NCBI RefSeq assembly: GCF_003315515.1
Contig: NZ_QNRY01000010.1
Coordinates: 26,328-90,327 of the forward strand
Length of the DNA stretch: 64,000 nt
Reading direction: 5' to 3'
DNA from: Brenneria salicis ATCC 15712 = DSM 30166
Lineage (GTDB): Bacteria > Pseudomonadota > Gammaproteobacteria > Enterobacterales > Enterobacteriaceae
Shown piece after piece: positions 49,273-57,913 of this stretch (position 1 is its first letter; each line of letters opens with the position of its first letter). The notes beneath the pieces were generated by a model that made no database searches, was not told the origin of the DNA, and worked only from the letters and a program-made list of their open reading frames with translations. The position numbers and the translations under genes are program-made.

Positions 49273-51981
49273 TTAAGCGATAGTGCGTTTAATCTCAATG
49301 GTTTCAAATACTTCGATTACATCGCCTGGACGGACGTCGTTGTAGTTCTTCACGCCGATACCACATTCCATACCGTTACGAACTTCGTTAACGTCATCTT
49401 TGAAGCGACGCAGGGATTCCAGTTCGCCTTCGTAGATCACCACGTTGTCACGCAATACACGGATCTTGTTGTGACGTTTGACCACACCTTCCGTGACCAT
49501 ACAACCCGCGATCGCGCCAAACTTCGGTGATTTGAACACATCACGCACTTCCGCCAGACCGATGATCTCTTGCTTGTATTCCGGCGCCAGCATACCGCTC
49601 ATCGCCTGTTTGACTTCATCAATCAGATCATAGATTACGGAGTAGTAACGCAGATCCAGACTTTCCGCTTCAACAATACGACGGGCAGACGCATCGGCGC
49701 GAACGTTAAAGCCAAGGATAATCGCATTTGAAGCCGCGGCCAACGTTGCGTCGGTTTCCGTGATGCCGCCCACGCCGGAACCAACAATCTTCACTTTCAC
49801 TTCATCGGTAGACAGTTTCTGTAGTGAATCGGAAATAGCTTCACAAGAACCCTGAACATCGGACTTAAGTACGATATTCAATTCAGAAACTTCACCTTCC
49901 GTCATGTTGGCGAACATGTTTTCCAGTTTGGATTTCTGCTGACGCGCCAGTTTGACTTCACGGAATTTACCCTGGCGATAGAGCGCCACTTCACGGGCTT
50001 TCTTCTCATCACGCACCACCGTGGCTTCATCACCCGCGGCAGGCACGCCTGACAACCCCAGAATTTCAACCGGAATCGACGGCCCCGCGGAAGTAATTTC
50101 ACGGCCCAGTTCATCGCGCATGGCACGTACACGGCCATATTCAAAGCCGCACAGAACGATATCGCCTTTATTCAGCGTACCTTCACGCACCAGAACGGTC
50201 GCAACCGGACCACGACCTTTATCCAAGAAGGATTCAATGACTACGCCGCTGGCCATGCCGCTGCGAATCGCTTTCAGTTCAAGCACTTCGGCTTGCAACA
50301 GAATCGCGTCCAGCAGTTCGTCGATGCCGGTGCCTGCTTTTGCGGACACATGCACGAACTGAGATTCGCCGCCCCACTCTTCCGGCATAATGCCGTACTG
50401 AGATAACTCGGTTTTCACCCGATCCGGATCGGCTTCCGGTTTATCAATTTTATTCACCGCCACCACAACCGGCACCTGAGCCGCTTTCGCATGCTGAATA
50501 GCTTCGATTGTCTGAGGCATCACGCCGTCATCCGCCGCAACGACCAACACCACGATATCCGTTGCCTGAGCACCACGGGCGCGCATTGCGGTAAACGCGG
50601 CGTGTCCGGGGGTATCGAGGAAGGTGATCATGCCGTTATCGGTTTCAACGTGATAAGCACCGATGTGCTGGGTAATTCCGCCCGCTTCGCCAGCCGCAAC
50701 CTTGGTTGAGCGGATATAGTCCAGCAGTGAGGTTTTACCATGGTCGACGTGACCCATAATGGTCACGACAGGCGCGCGCGACTCCGCGGCGGCGCCCGTA
50801 TCACGGTCGCTCATTACCGCTTCTTCCAACTCGTTTTCACGGCGCAGAATCACTTTGTGACCCATTTCTTCCGCCACCAGTTGCGCGGTTTCCTGATCGA
50901 TAACCTGGTTGATGGTCGCCATCGCGCCCAGTTTCATCATCGCTTTGATAACCTGAGAGCCTTTAACCGCCATTTTGTTGGCTAATTCAGCGACAGTCAC
51001 AGTCTCGCCGATGACCACATCACGGTTAACCGCCTGAACAGGTTTGTTGAAGCTCTGCTGCAACGTACTGGGTTTACGTTTACCTTTACCGCCACGGGTA
51101 ACGGCACGCGCTTCTTCGCGGTCGGCTTTAGACTCGGACAGGCGATTGCCTTTCTTCTGCTTAGTTGTTTTGCTACGAACACGGCTGCGGCGCTCACCTT
51201 CAACCTGACGGTCGCTTTCATCTTCCGCTTCACGGGCGTGATGAGACGTGGTGACATGATAATCTGCAGCTTCTTCAGGCTTATTGCTTTCCGCTTCCCA
51301 ACGTCCGGCATTTTCTTCCGCCATACGACGGGCTTCTTCCGCTATACGCCGTGCCTCTTCCTCAACTTTAAGGCGGGCAGTTTCTTCCGCTTTACGTTTG
51401 AGTTCCGCAGCCTCAGCTCCGCGTTTCGCTTTCTCAGCCTGAGCCGGTTTGGTCATACTCTCGTTTTGTTGATTCGTCACTTTTTCTTTTTCCGCTACAT
51501 CACGCTTAGCTTTTTCGGCGGCCTCACGTTTGGCTTGCTCTTCGGCAGCACGTTTAGCTTTTTCAACAGTTTCATGCTTGGCTTTCTCTTCAGCCTCGCG
51601 TTTAGTCTGCTCTTCAGCCGCTCGTTGTGCCTGTTCTTCCGCTTCACGCCGTGCCTGCTCTTCCTCTTCCGCCTGTTGTTGGGCATCCATAGGATCGCGT
51701 TTTACATAAGTGCGTTTCTTGCGGACTTCGATCTGCACCGACTTACTCTTACCGCCAGTGCTTGGAATATTCAATGTGCTGCGCGTTTTACGTTGCAACG
51801 TCAGTTTACCAGGCACACTCCCGCGATCACGGTTAAGGTGCGCCAGTAATGTTTCTTTTTCGTGCTGAGTCACAGAATCTGATGCAGACTTGGTAATTCC
51901 CGCATCAGCAAACTGCTGTATCAGGCGGTCAACCGAAGTCTGAATCTCTGTGGCCAGCGATTTTACGGTTACATCTGTCAT
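49273..51981 (-). CDS. infB: Translation initiation factor IF-2
   Basis: A GTPase that brings initiator tRNA to the 30S subunit. The 902 residues begin [20 protein letters not shown] and have a long, charged, repeat-rich region (about 95-200, [13 protein letters not shown] type). The G domain follows: G1 [12 protein letters not shown]3 DTPGHAAF, G4 [10 protein letters not shown]5 [12 protein letters not shown]. Domains II-IV end [14 protein letters not shown]. Lies directly after nusA. Confidence 0.98.
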   Translation of the reverse strand: MTDVTVKSLATEIQTSVDRLIQQFADAGITKSASDSVTQHEKETLLAHLNRDRGSVPGKLTLQRKTRSTLNIPSTGGKSKSVQIEVRKKRTYVKRDPMDAQQQAEEEEQARREAEEQAQRAAEEQTKREAEEKAKHETVEKAKRAAEEQAKREAAEKAKRDVAEKEKVTNQQNESMTKPAQAEKAKRGAEAAELKRKAEETARLKVEEEARRIAEEARRMAEENAGRWEAESNKPEEAADYHVTTSHHAREAEDESDRQVEGERRSRVRSKTTKQKKGNRLSESKADREEARAVTRGGKGKRKPSTLQQSFNKPVQAVNRDVVIGETVTVAELANKMAVKGSQVIKAMMKLGAMATINQVIDQETAQLVAEEMGHKVILRRENELEEAVMSDRDTGAAAESRAPVVTIMGHVDHGKTSLLDYIRSTKVAAGEAGGITQHIGAYHVETDNGMITFLDTPGHAAFTAMRARGAQATDIVVLVVAADDGVMPQTIEAIQHAKAAQVPVVVAVNKIDKPEADPDRVKTELSQYGIMPEEWGGESQFVHVSAKAGTGIDELLDAILLQAEVLELKAIRSGMASGVVIESFLDKGRGPVATVLVREGTLNKGDIVLCGFEYGRVRAMRDELGREITSAGPSIPVEILGLSGVPAAGDEATVVRDEKKAREVALYRQGKFREVKLARQQKSKLENMFANMTEGEVSELNIVLKSDVQGSCEAISDSLQKLSTDEVKVKIVGSGVGGITETDATLAAASNAIILGFNVRADASARRIVEAESLDLRYYSVIYDLIDEVKQAMSGMLAPEYKQEIIGLAEVRDVFKSPKFGAIAGCMVTEGVVKRHNKIRVLRDNVVIYEGELESLRRFKDDVNEVRNGMECGIGVKNYNDVRPGDVIEVFETIEIKRTIA

Positions 51982-52006
51982 GCTGTTCCTTTCCTGCTAC
52001 AGTTCG

Positions 52007-53536
52007 TTATTCGTTGTCGTCGCCAAACCAACAGATATTTCGGGCCGCCATTATCAGCTCACCCGCTTTTTCATTATCCAGTTCTTCAATATCCGTCAGA
52101 TCGTCAACGCCCTGCTCAGCAAGATCTTCCAGCGTACAAACACCGCGTGCCGCCAGCTTGAATGCCATCTCACGCGACAGGCCAGGTAAACTGAGCAAAT
52201 CGTCCGCGGGTTGGCCATCACCGCGGCTTTCTTCGTGCGCCAACGCCAGCGTGGTCAACGCGGCTTTAGCCCGTTCGCGCAAGGCTTCAATAGTCTCTTC
52301 ATCAAGACCTTCGATCGCTTGCAGTTCTTTAATCGGCACATAGGCCAGTTCTTCGAGAGAAGAGAAACCTTCCTCGACCAGCACCGTGGCGAACTCTTCA
52401 TCAATATCAAGGTGCTTGGTGAACACATCGATAGCGGCGTGCGCTTCAGCCTGATGCTTGGCCTGAAGATCTTCCACCGTCATCACGTTCAGTTCCCAAC
52501 GATCATCTGAACGATGTTGCTTTAACAGTTGGGAAGCCAAACGCACGTTCTGTCCATTACGACCAATCGCCTGCGCCAGATTGCTGGATTCAACCGCAAT
52601 ATCCATTGTACAGCTATCTTCATCAACCACGATGGAGACGACATCGGCCGGCGCCATGGCATTGATAACAAATTGAGCAGGATTGTCATCCCACAGAATA
52701 ATATCAATACGTTCGCCGCCCAGTTCACTGGATACCGCCTGCACGCGCGCGCCGCGCATACCCACGCAGGCGCCAACAGGATCGATACGCTTGTCGTTTG
52801 TTTTCACGGCAATTTTCGCACGGGAACCCGGATCGCGGGCCGCGGCCTTGATTTCGATGACTTCTTCACCGATCTCCGGCACTTCGATACGGAAGAGTTC
52901 AATCAGCATTTCCGGGCGAGAACGACTGACGAACAGTTGTGCGCCACGTGCTTCGGGGCGAACCGAGTAGAGAACGCCACGGATGCGATCGCCAGGGCGG
53001 AAATTCTCACGAGGCAGCATGTCTTCACGGCCAATGACCGCTTCGGCACTTGTGTTCGAACCATCGACCGGCCTGACTTCAAGCGAAATATTATCACGGC
53101 TGACTTTCTTCACCACACCGGTGATAATCTCGCCTTCCTGCTCGCGGAACTGGTCAACGACCATGGCGCGCTCAGCTTCGCGGACTTTCTGTACGATAAC
53201 CTGTTTTGCCGTTTGCGTGGTAATACGATCGAACGTTACCGATTCAATCTGATCTTCGACGTAATCGCCCACACCGAGAGCAGGATCTTCAAACTGAGCC
53301 GCTTCCAGCGTAATTTCGCGCGTCGGCTGAGTCACTTCATTGACAATCACCCAACGACGGAACGTATCAAAGTCGCCCGTTTTGCGATCGATATTGACGC
53401 GGACATCAATTTCCTGCTCGTATTTTTTCTTTGTTGCTGTCGCCAGTGCGGTTTCCAACGCTTCGAAAATCTTCTCGCGTGGGACGGCTTTTTCATTGGA
53501 AACTGCTTCAACAACAGCCAGAATCTCTTTATTCAT
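52007..53536 (-). CDS. nusA: Transcription elongation/termination factor NusA
   Basis: Binds RNA polymerase and nut/antitermination RNA. From the ATG at 53536 ([24 protein letters not shown]) it has 509 residues: N-terminal RNAP-binding domain, S1 ([15 protein letters not shown]), KH1/KH2 ([43 protein letters not shown]) and two acidic repeats ending ICWFGDD. Compared with the 495-residue E. coli protein as I recall it, there are extra residues in the S1 domain (RPVDGSNTS) and after KH2 (LKQHRSDDR). Confidence 0.97.
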   Translation of the reverse strand: MNKEILAVVEAVSNEKAVPREKIFEALETALATATKKKYEQEIDVRVNIDRKTGDFDTFRRWVIVNEVTQPTREITLEAAQFEDPALGVGDYVEDQIESVTFDRITTQTAKQVIVQKVREAERAMVVDQFREQEGEIITGVVKKVSRDNISLEVRPVDGSNTSAEAVIGREDMLPRENFRPGDRIRGVLYSVRPEARGAQLFVSRSRPEMLIELFRIEVPEIGEEVIEIKAAARDPGSRAKIAVKTNDKRIDPVGACVGMRGARVQAVSSELGGERIDIILWDDNPAQFVINAMAPADVVSIVVDEDSCTMDIAVESSNLAQAIGRNGQNVRLASQLLKQHRSDDRWELNVMTVEDLQAKHQAEAHAAIDVFTKHLDIDEEFATVLVEEGFSSLEELAYVPIKELQAIEGLDEETIEALRERAKAALTTLALAHEESRGDGQPADDLLSLPGLSREMAFKLAARGVCTLEDLAEQGVDDLTDIEELDNEKAGELIMAARNICWFGDDNE

Positions 53537-53557
53537 CCTAGTTGCCTCATCCAAACT

Positions 53558-54010
53558 TTAAAAGTGGGGTACCAGGTTCGCTTTCTGGATGTTGCTCAGC
53601 GCGAACACTTCGTCTTTACCTTCCACTGTTATGGTGATCATTTCGCCATCAACGGCTTTGATAATGCCCAACCATTTACGACGATTCTGGACTGCCATGC
53701 GCAGCACCACCGTGACCTCTTCACCGATGAAACGCACATAATGCTCTACCGTGAATAAGGGGCGTTCAAGCCCTGGAGAAGATACCTCCAGGTTATAGGC
53801 GACAGTAATAGGATCCTCAACATCCAATACCGCACTGACCTGATGGCTGACATCAGCACAATCATCAACAGTGATCCCATCTTCACTATCAATATAAATA
53901 CGCAGCGTCGATTGGCGACTCCGGATGAACTCAATACCGACCAATTCGTAGCCTAAGGCTTCGACTGGCGCTGAAATCATCTCTGTTAACTTTTGCTCTA
54001 ACGTGGACAA
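53558..54010 (-). CDS. rimP: Ribosome maturation factor RimP
   Basis: A 30S subunit maturation factor. The start is taken as TTG at 54010 (reading [23 protein letters not shown]), giving 150 residues like E. coli. A G-rich GGGGGTG box lies just upstream; an in-frame GTG two codons earlier is possible. [19 protein letters not shown] and [15 protein letters not shown] are typical. First protein gene of the metY-nusA-infB operon. Confidence 0.96.
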   Translation of the reverse strand: MSTLEQKLTEMISAPVEALGYELVGIEFIRSRQSTLRIYIDSEDGITVDDCADVSHQVSAVLDVEDPITVAYNLEVSSPGLERPLFTVEHYVRFIGEEVTVVLRMAVQNRRKWLGIIKAVDGEMITITVEGKDEVFALSNIQKANLVPHF

Positions 54011-54027
54011 GCCCACCCCCAAGACAT

Positions 54028-54048
54028 AAAAAAAGGGCTTAATAGCCC
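54028..54048 (-). terminator. Second terminator between metY and rimP
   Basis: On the minus strand GGGCT pairs with AGCCC around ATTA and is followed by seven T residues. It ends 18 bp before the rimP TTG. With the stronger hairpin at 54071-54092 it forms tandem terminators in the metY-rimP leader. Confidence 0.7.
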
Positions 54049-54070
54049 AGTAGTTCTGTTGCCAAATAAC

Positions 54071-54092
54071 AAAAAACCCCGATATATCGGGG
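54071..54092 (-). terminator. First terminator between metY and rimP
   Basis: CCCCGATATATCGGGG is a perfect palindrome (54077-54092), followed on the minus strand by TTTTTT. It should end much of the metY transcript, with read-through or an extra promoter feeding rimP-nusA-infB. Confidence 0.88.
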
Positions 54093-54230
54093 CTTTATGC
54101 AACTGGACCCTAATACCGCTAAACAACGCGGCATAACTTTCGGTTAAGGATTCTTTCAAAAAATGACTGAGGAAGTGATAAAAACTTACTGAACAGCTTT
54201 TTGAAAGAAAACTCAACCAAGAAAGTTACG

Positions 54231-54307
<77 letters not shown>

Positions 54308-54323
54308 TCCGAAAACGTGGCAA

Positions 54324-54352
54324 ATACTACGCCGACAACCGCTGAAATGCAA
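54324..54352 (-). promoter_or_regulatory. Promoter of metY
   Basis: On the minus strand TTGCAT (54352-54347) and TAGTAT (54329-54324) are spaced by 17 bp, placing the start about 10 bases before the tRNA. This is the main promoter for metY and the nusA operon. Confidence 0.7.
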
Positions 54353-54941
54353 GTTATCAATAGGATTGATACGGGGAGCAGATCTGATGTTTCAGCCTAT
54401 CGAATTAATATCTAAAGGCATCCGCCAAACCCGTCTGCAATGTACCCCTGCAGGAACCGACTACGTTTGAAACGGTTCACCGGATGACGTCTCAATTTAC
54501 CGCGCATAACACGATACAGAGGTCACGTACCCCGGGCTCCAACAAACGAGCGGCGCATCATACCCATGATAGGGGCGAAAAGCAAAACATTACCCCGCCG
54601 CAACGCACCCGACCCGTGATACGCAGCAAACGAGGTTGGGAATTGACCGGGCAGCCCCCCCTTTGAGCATGCCTACTTTATATATAAGAAAAAGGGTGAG
54701 ATCGCTCACTCAAAAAATCACTGCGCCGACAACCATTCGCAACCTGTACGTATTTTTTATACATACCCCGACGTCGGAAAAGCCCTCAACGGATATCACG
54801 CGGGTTGGCACTGAGCGGGGAAAGGGACATCACTGAATCATTTGCGACGCCGAGCCGCCATTGATAGAAAACCGCCGATCTTTTGTTCTATTTCCCTGAT
54901 GTTTACGCATCAAAACCAACGAACGATGATGATATAAGATA
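54353..54941. other. Gene-free stretch at the island boundary
   Basis: About 590 bp between the metY promoter and the LuxR-type gene. No gene, RNA or mobile-element remnant was recognised. E. coli synteny ends at metY, so this is the junction between core chromosome and the accessory island. Short open frames here have no family features. Confidence 0.5.
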
Positions 54942-55556
54942 TTATCCGCGCTCTTCTTCTAATAAAACAATGGCTGCCTGTGTCCTGTTACGCACGTTCA
55001 ATCGCCTGAAAATAGACTCCAAATGTGATTTCACCGTCCCTGCGCTGATGTTCAAGGTGCGACTGATTTGTTTATTAGATGCTCCCGAGGCAATTAGTTG
55101 CAAAATTTCATGCTGCCTTTCACTCAGTTTTCCCTTAACACTATTGTCCATCCCCCACTTTTCATAAATCACGCCATCATCAGGCAGACAGACCATCCCC
55201 ATGGATACGGTTCTTAATGCCTGTGCTATGGATTCAATCGGCGAGCTTTTTAATATCACCCCCGCGATATGGTATTTCAAGTAAGAATCTAAAATATACT
55301 TATCTATATAATCCACCATAATTATAACGCTAGTATCAATACTTTCTTCATGTAACCTTTCGAGAAATAAATAATTATCATTACGTTCCTTATCACAGCT
55401 GAACAAGATAAAATTCTTGTTCAACTCGTTGAGCATCGGCCATACTTCTTCTTTTTGCTCCACCCCAACGACATCCACACCAGACATAACATCCTTCAAG
55501 CCAGCCGATAAACCCTGAATAAAAACAGGTGATTTATCAATAATCACAATATTCAC
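54942..55556 (-). CDS. LuxR/NarL-type regulator with degenerate receiver
   Basis: The start is taken as GTG at 55556 (reading fMet-NIVIIDKSPVFIQGLSAGLK), because GGAGA lies 8 bases upstream; the longer frame to 55658 encodes an unlikely tail. The 204 residues comprise a receiver-like domain (1-120) and a LuxR helix-turn-helix (about 142-196: LSERQHEILQLIASGASNKQISRTLNISAGTVKSHLESIFRRL). The receiver has IDK where two acidic residues are usual, and Ser53 where the phosphorylated Asp is expected, so it probably works without phosphorylation. Divergent from the DUF2589-lysozyme genes; likely their regulator (inference). Confidence 0.85.
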   Translation of the reverse strand: MNIVIIDKSPVFIQGLSAGLKDVMSGVDVVGVEQKEEVWPMLNELNKNFILFSCDKERNDNYLFLERLHEESIDTSVIIMVDYIDKYILDSYLKYHIAGVILKSSPIESIAQALRTVSMGMVCLPDDGVIYEKWGMDNSVKGKLSERQHEILQLIASGASNKQISRTLNISAGTVKSHLESIFRRLNVRNRTQAAIVLLEEERG

Positions 55557-55885
55557 CGTATAATCTCCATTCCATATTATTGAACATGCCGTGAATAAAA
55601 ACTTCACTCTAAAAAGTATTAGCCTATATGAAAGTAATAAAGCGGAGTCATTCAGCATATGCCATTTACCTTATAGACACCACTGGGCATGTTCTAACAT
55701 AATCCACCTGTATTTTAATTTAAAAATCAGACTATGCAGTCATAATAAATACAAAAAAGCATCTACTTTCGTCACGAAATAGTTAACTTGGAAAAATTAA
55801 CGTAGACCTTTTCTGGGTGTTTTTTAACCCAATAAAGATTTGGCGCCATCATAGAAAAACGATTATTTCATCTTTCCAATAGCCT

Positions 55886-55916
55886 ATGACACATACCTGA
55901 CGATTATCTATATAAT
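55886..55916 (+). promoter_or_regulatory. Possible promoter of the DUF2589-lysozyme operon
   Basis: ATGACA (55886-55891) and TATAAT (55911-55916) are 19 bp apart; an overlapping TATATA at 55909-55914 gives 17 bp. The resulting leader is about 115 bases. The 482-bp gap 55557-56038 is AT-rich and otherwise gene-free. Confidence 0.4.
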
Positions 55917-55961
55917 GGCGGATTTACGTTTTTTTTTATTCGCCGCTAAGTTTTACACCTG

Positions 55962-56012
55962 GAGAATACCTTTCCAGTCAAGGCAGCATAATACATTGAG
56001 TATTCTCTTTTT
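55962..56012 (+). terminator. Terminator/attenuator-like hairpin in the leader of the DUF2589 gene
   Basis: GAGAATAC (55962-55969) pairs perfectly with GTATTCTC (56000-56007) around a 30-base loop and is followed by TTTTT. It ends 26 bp before the ATG of the first DUF2589 gene, with nothing transcribed on this strand upstream. It therefore looks like a leader attenuator. The large loop holds a small internal stem (CTT/AAG). Confidence 0.5.
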
Positions 56013-56038
56013 GTAGCAAACATTCTTAGGAGAAAAAC

Positions 56039-56614
56039 ATGTCATTTAAAAGCTGGCTAACAGGAGGAAATAAAGCGAATAACTCTCTCCCGCATGACAA
56101 TGAACCAAAAGAACAGGCAATATCATCGGGTCCCATTACGTTAGCCGCTATTACGCGCGGTATGCAGCACGCCGCCACTGCGGCGAATGAACTTATTGCC
56201 CATCAATATAAACAAGCGCTCGATCCCTTTTTCGAACATGAATCAGATGGTGCTTTAACACCAAAAACCATCGCGATCCGGCTGGATGGCAAGCGCCATA
56301 TTGAACTCCCTCTGGTTGCCCTTTCCACGCCACGCGGATTGATGCTGGAAAAAATGAAAGTGAACATGACGGTGAGAGCCGATTCTGTTCATCAGGACGA
56401 AATCCAACCGCCTTTGAACAATCACGCGATCAGCAATTTTCACCTGAGTGTATCGCCCTCTGGCAAAAACAATGAAGGAAGAAATAGTCAGCATATCGAT
56501 ATAGAAATGCAGTTCGTCGTTCTCGAACCACCAGAAAGCATTATGCGTTTAATTGACGAGTATACCCACCTCGTTCTCCCCCAAACCACCACAGAGAGAA
56601 AAAGCAATGGCTAA
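56039..56614 (+). CDS. DUF2589-like protein (first of two)
   Basis: A 191-residue protein of unknown function, with no signal peptide or membrane segment. I place it in or near DUF2589 by its similarity to the protein at 61342-61965: a helical N-terminal segment (LAAITRGMQHAATAANELIAHQYKQAL), then a beta-rich part with IELPLVALSTPRGLMLEKMKVNMTV, and a closing EMQFVVLEPPESIMRLIDEYTHLV. The second protein has matching PLMAAIAHPIMAIEEGTIDFELEV and QVRRLPPSEALMRVIDFLTDA. A TTAGGAG box precedes the ATG. The end overlaps the lysozyme gene by 8 bp, so the two are co-translated. Confidence 0.72.
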   Translation: MSFKSWLTGGNKANNSLPHDNEPKEQAISSGPITLAAITRGMQHAATAANELIAHQYKQALDPFFEHESDGALTPKTIAIRLDGKRHIELPLVALSTPRGLMLEKMKVNMTVRADSVHQDEIQPPLNNHAISNFHLSVSPSGKNNEGRNSQHIDIEMQFVVLEPPESIMRLIDEYTHLVLPQTTTERKSNG

Positions 56615-57074
56615 TATCCCAGAAACGACAGGCGCAGCGGGCATCACTCTGATTAAACATTTCGAAGGGCTGCGATTGACCAAGTACCTTGATACCGCAG
56701 GTAAACCAACCATTGGGTATGGGCATTTGATATTACCGGATGAAAACTTTGACCAAGAGATCACGCTTCAGCAAGCCGAAATGTTGCTACGTCAGGACTT
56801 GAAGAGTGCGGAAGCCGGGATTCATTGTTATGTCGATGTGGATCTTAACGGTAATCAGTTTGATGCGTTAGCATCATTTACCTACAATCTGGGAGTAGAA
56901 AATCTTGAGCATTCAACATTATTACGCCTGCTTAACCAGGGAAACTATGCCGCCTGCGCCGATCAGTTTTTACGCTGGGATAAAGATGGGAAACAAACCG
57001 TGGAAGGGCTCCTTCATCGCAGAGCAGCAGAACGCACGCTTTTTTTGCTTCCTGAGCCCGTGGGGGAAAACTAA
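56607..57074 (+). CDS. Phage-type lysozyme (GH24 endolysin)
   Basis: A 155-residue T4/P21-type muramidase that cleaves peptidoglycan glycan strands. The catalytic triad pattern E-8-D-5-T is intact: Glu20 in KHFEGLRLTKYLD, Asp29, and Thr35 in KPTIGYGH. Further support comes from FDALASFTYNLG, FLRWDKDGKQTVEGLLHRRAAERTLF. There is no signal peptide or signal-anchor, so passage through the inner membrane would need a holin or another route. Start at 56607 (MANIPETTGAAG) overlaps the DUF2589 stop. No phage structural genes are nearby. Confidence 0.93.
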   Translation: MANIPETTGAAGITLIKHFEGLRLTKYLDTAGKPTIGYGHLILPDENFDQEITLQQAEMLLRQDLKSAEAGIHCYVDVDLNGNQFDALASFTYNLGVENLEHSTLLRLLNQGNYAACADQFLRWDKDGKQTVEGLLHRRAAERTLFLLPEPVGEN

Positions 57075-57271
57075 CCGATACGCGCATCGCAGAAATTACC
57101 TGCCGACTATATAGGATAAGTCAATATGCCAGCGGATTTATTTATCAACTTCCGATGGTCATGCTTTTACCGTTATTAGCCAAACCATCAAAAACTGCGC
57201 TTTCGCACCGTGCAGGATTATGGTTAAAAAAACACCCCGATATATAAAACACAAATTATCATGGAGATATC

Positions 57272-57703
57272 ATGGAACTTTCAAGCTCATCGGTATTATA
57301 TGACATTCTTATCAGCGATATTGTCGCGGCGATTTCAGGTCTATTCGGCGGACTCAGTATTTCTTTTTTTTGGCGACCACAGAAGCTGAATAATCATGAC
57401 AAAATCATCGCGTTATTAATCATTATTATTATCAGTATTTCTTCCACATTTTCATTAGTGGGGATTATTTCTGAAATAATACATATCAATATAAACCAAA
57501 TAGAAAATGCCATTGGATTGGGTTATCTGGTTGGCGCCATCAGTGTTGGCCTCATCACATTATTGGCAAACTTCTTCAGCAATCGGGAGGGTAACGACAT
57601 TCTGGATGTAGCCACAGAACTGAAACAAGCGGCTAAAGGCGTTCGCCGACGAAACGCCCCGCCGCAAAAAACGCTCAAGGACAAAGACCCTCCGGTACAT
57701 TAA
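57272..57703 (+). CDS. Small three-helix membrane protein, holin-like
   Basis: A 143-residue protein, family not recognised. Three hydrophobic helices lie at about 11-33, 44-69 and 78-100. A basic, charged tail follows (AAKGVRRRNAPPQKTLKDKDPPVH). Size, helix number, charged C-terminus and position 197 bp after an endolysin gene fit a class I-type holin, but sequence alone does not prove it. It could instead be an accessory membrane protein of the island. A GGAG box lies about 5 bases before the ATG. Confidence 0.65.
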   Translation: MELSSSSVLYDILISDIVAAISGLFGGLSISFFWRPQKLNNHDKIIALLIIIIISISSTFSLVGIISEIIHININQIENAIGLGYLVGAISVGLITLLANFFSNREGNDILDVATELKQAAKGVRRRNAPPQKTLKDKDPPVH

Positions 57704-57913
57704 TCGTGATACGGCACAGTTACCAAAACACCGCATTATTCAAGATCAGAGCGAGAGCAACGGCGATCGCTCGCATGTACGTCCAGCACCCGCTCTCCCC
57801 TTCACGACGTTGTCTCTCCCCAGGCCCCGCAGCTTCCTCACTCTACTCTCCAATCACTCGCCAGCAACAGCGGTAGGGGAGGCACCCGACTGCCGCGCTC
57901 CCCTTTCATCGTG

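Noticed and set aside
51300..51690. Repetitive region read as a separate repeat element
   Set aside because: It is the normal charged, repeat-rich N-terminal region of IF-2, which varies in length between species.
54353..54941. tRNA-associated integration site (att) at metY
   Set aside because: The island lies on the 5' side of metY, whereas integrases normally use the 3' end; no integrase or duplicated tRNA end was seen.
56039..57703. Prophage remnant
   Set aside because: A lysozyme and a holin-like gene are present, but no capsid, tail, integrase or repressor genes; the flanking genes are DUF2589 and NRPS.
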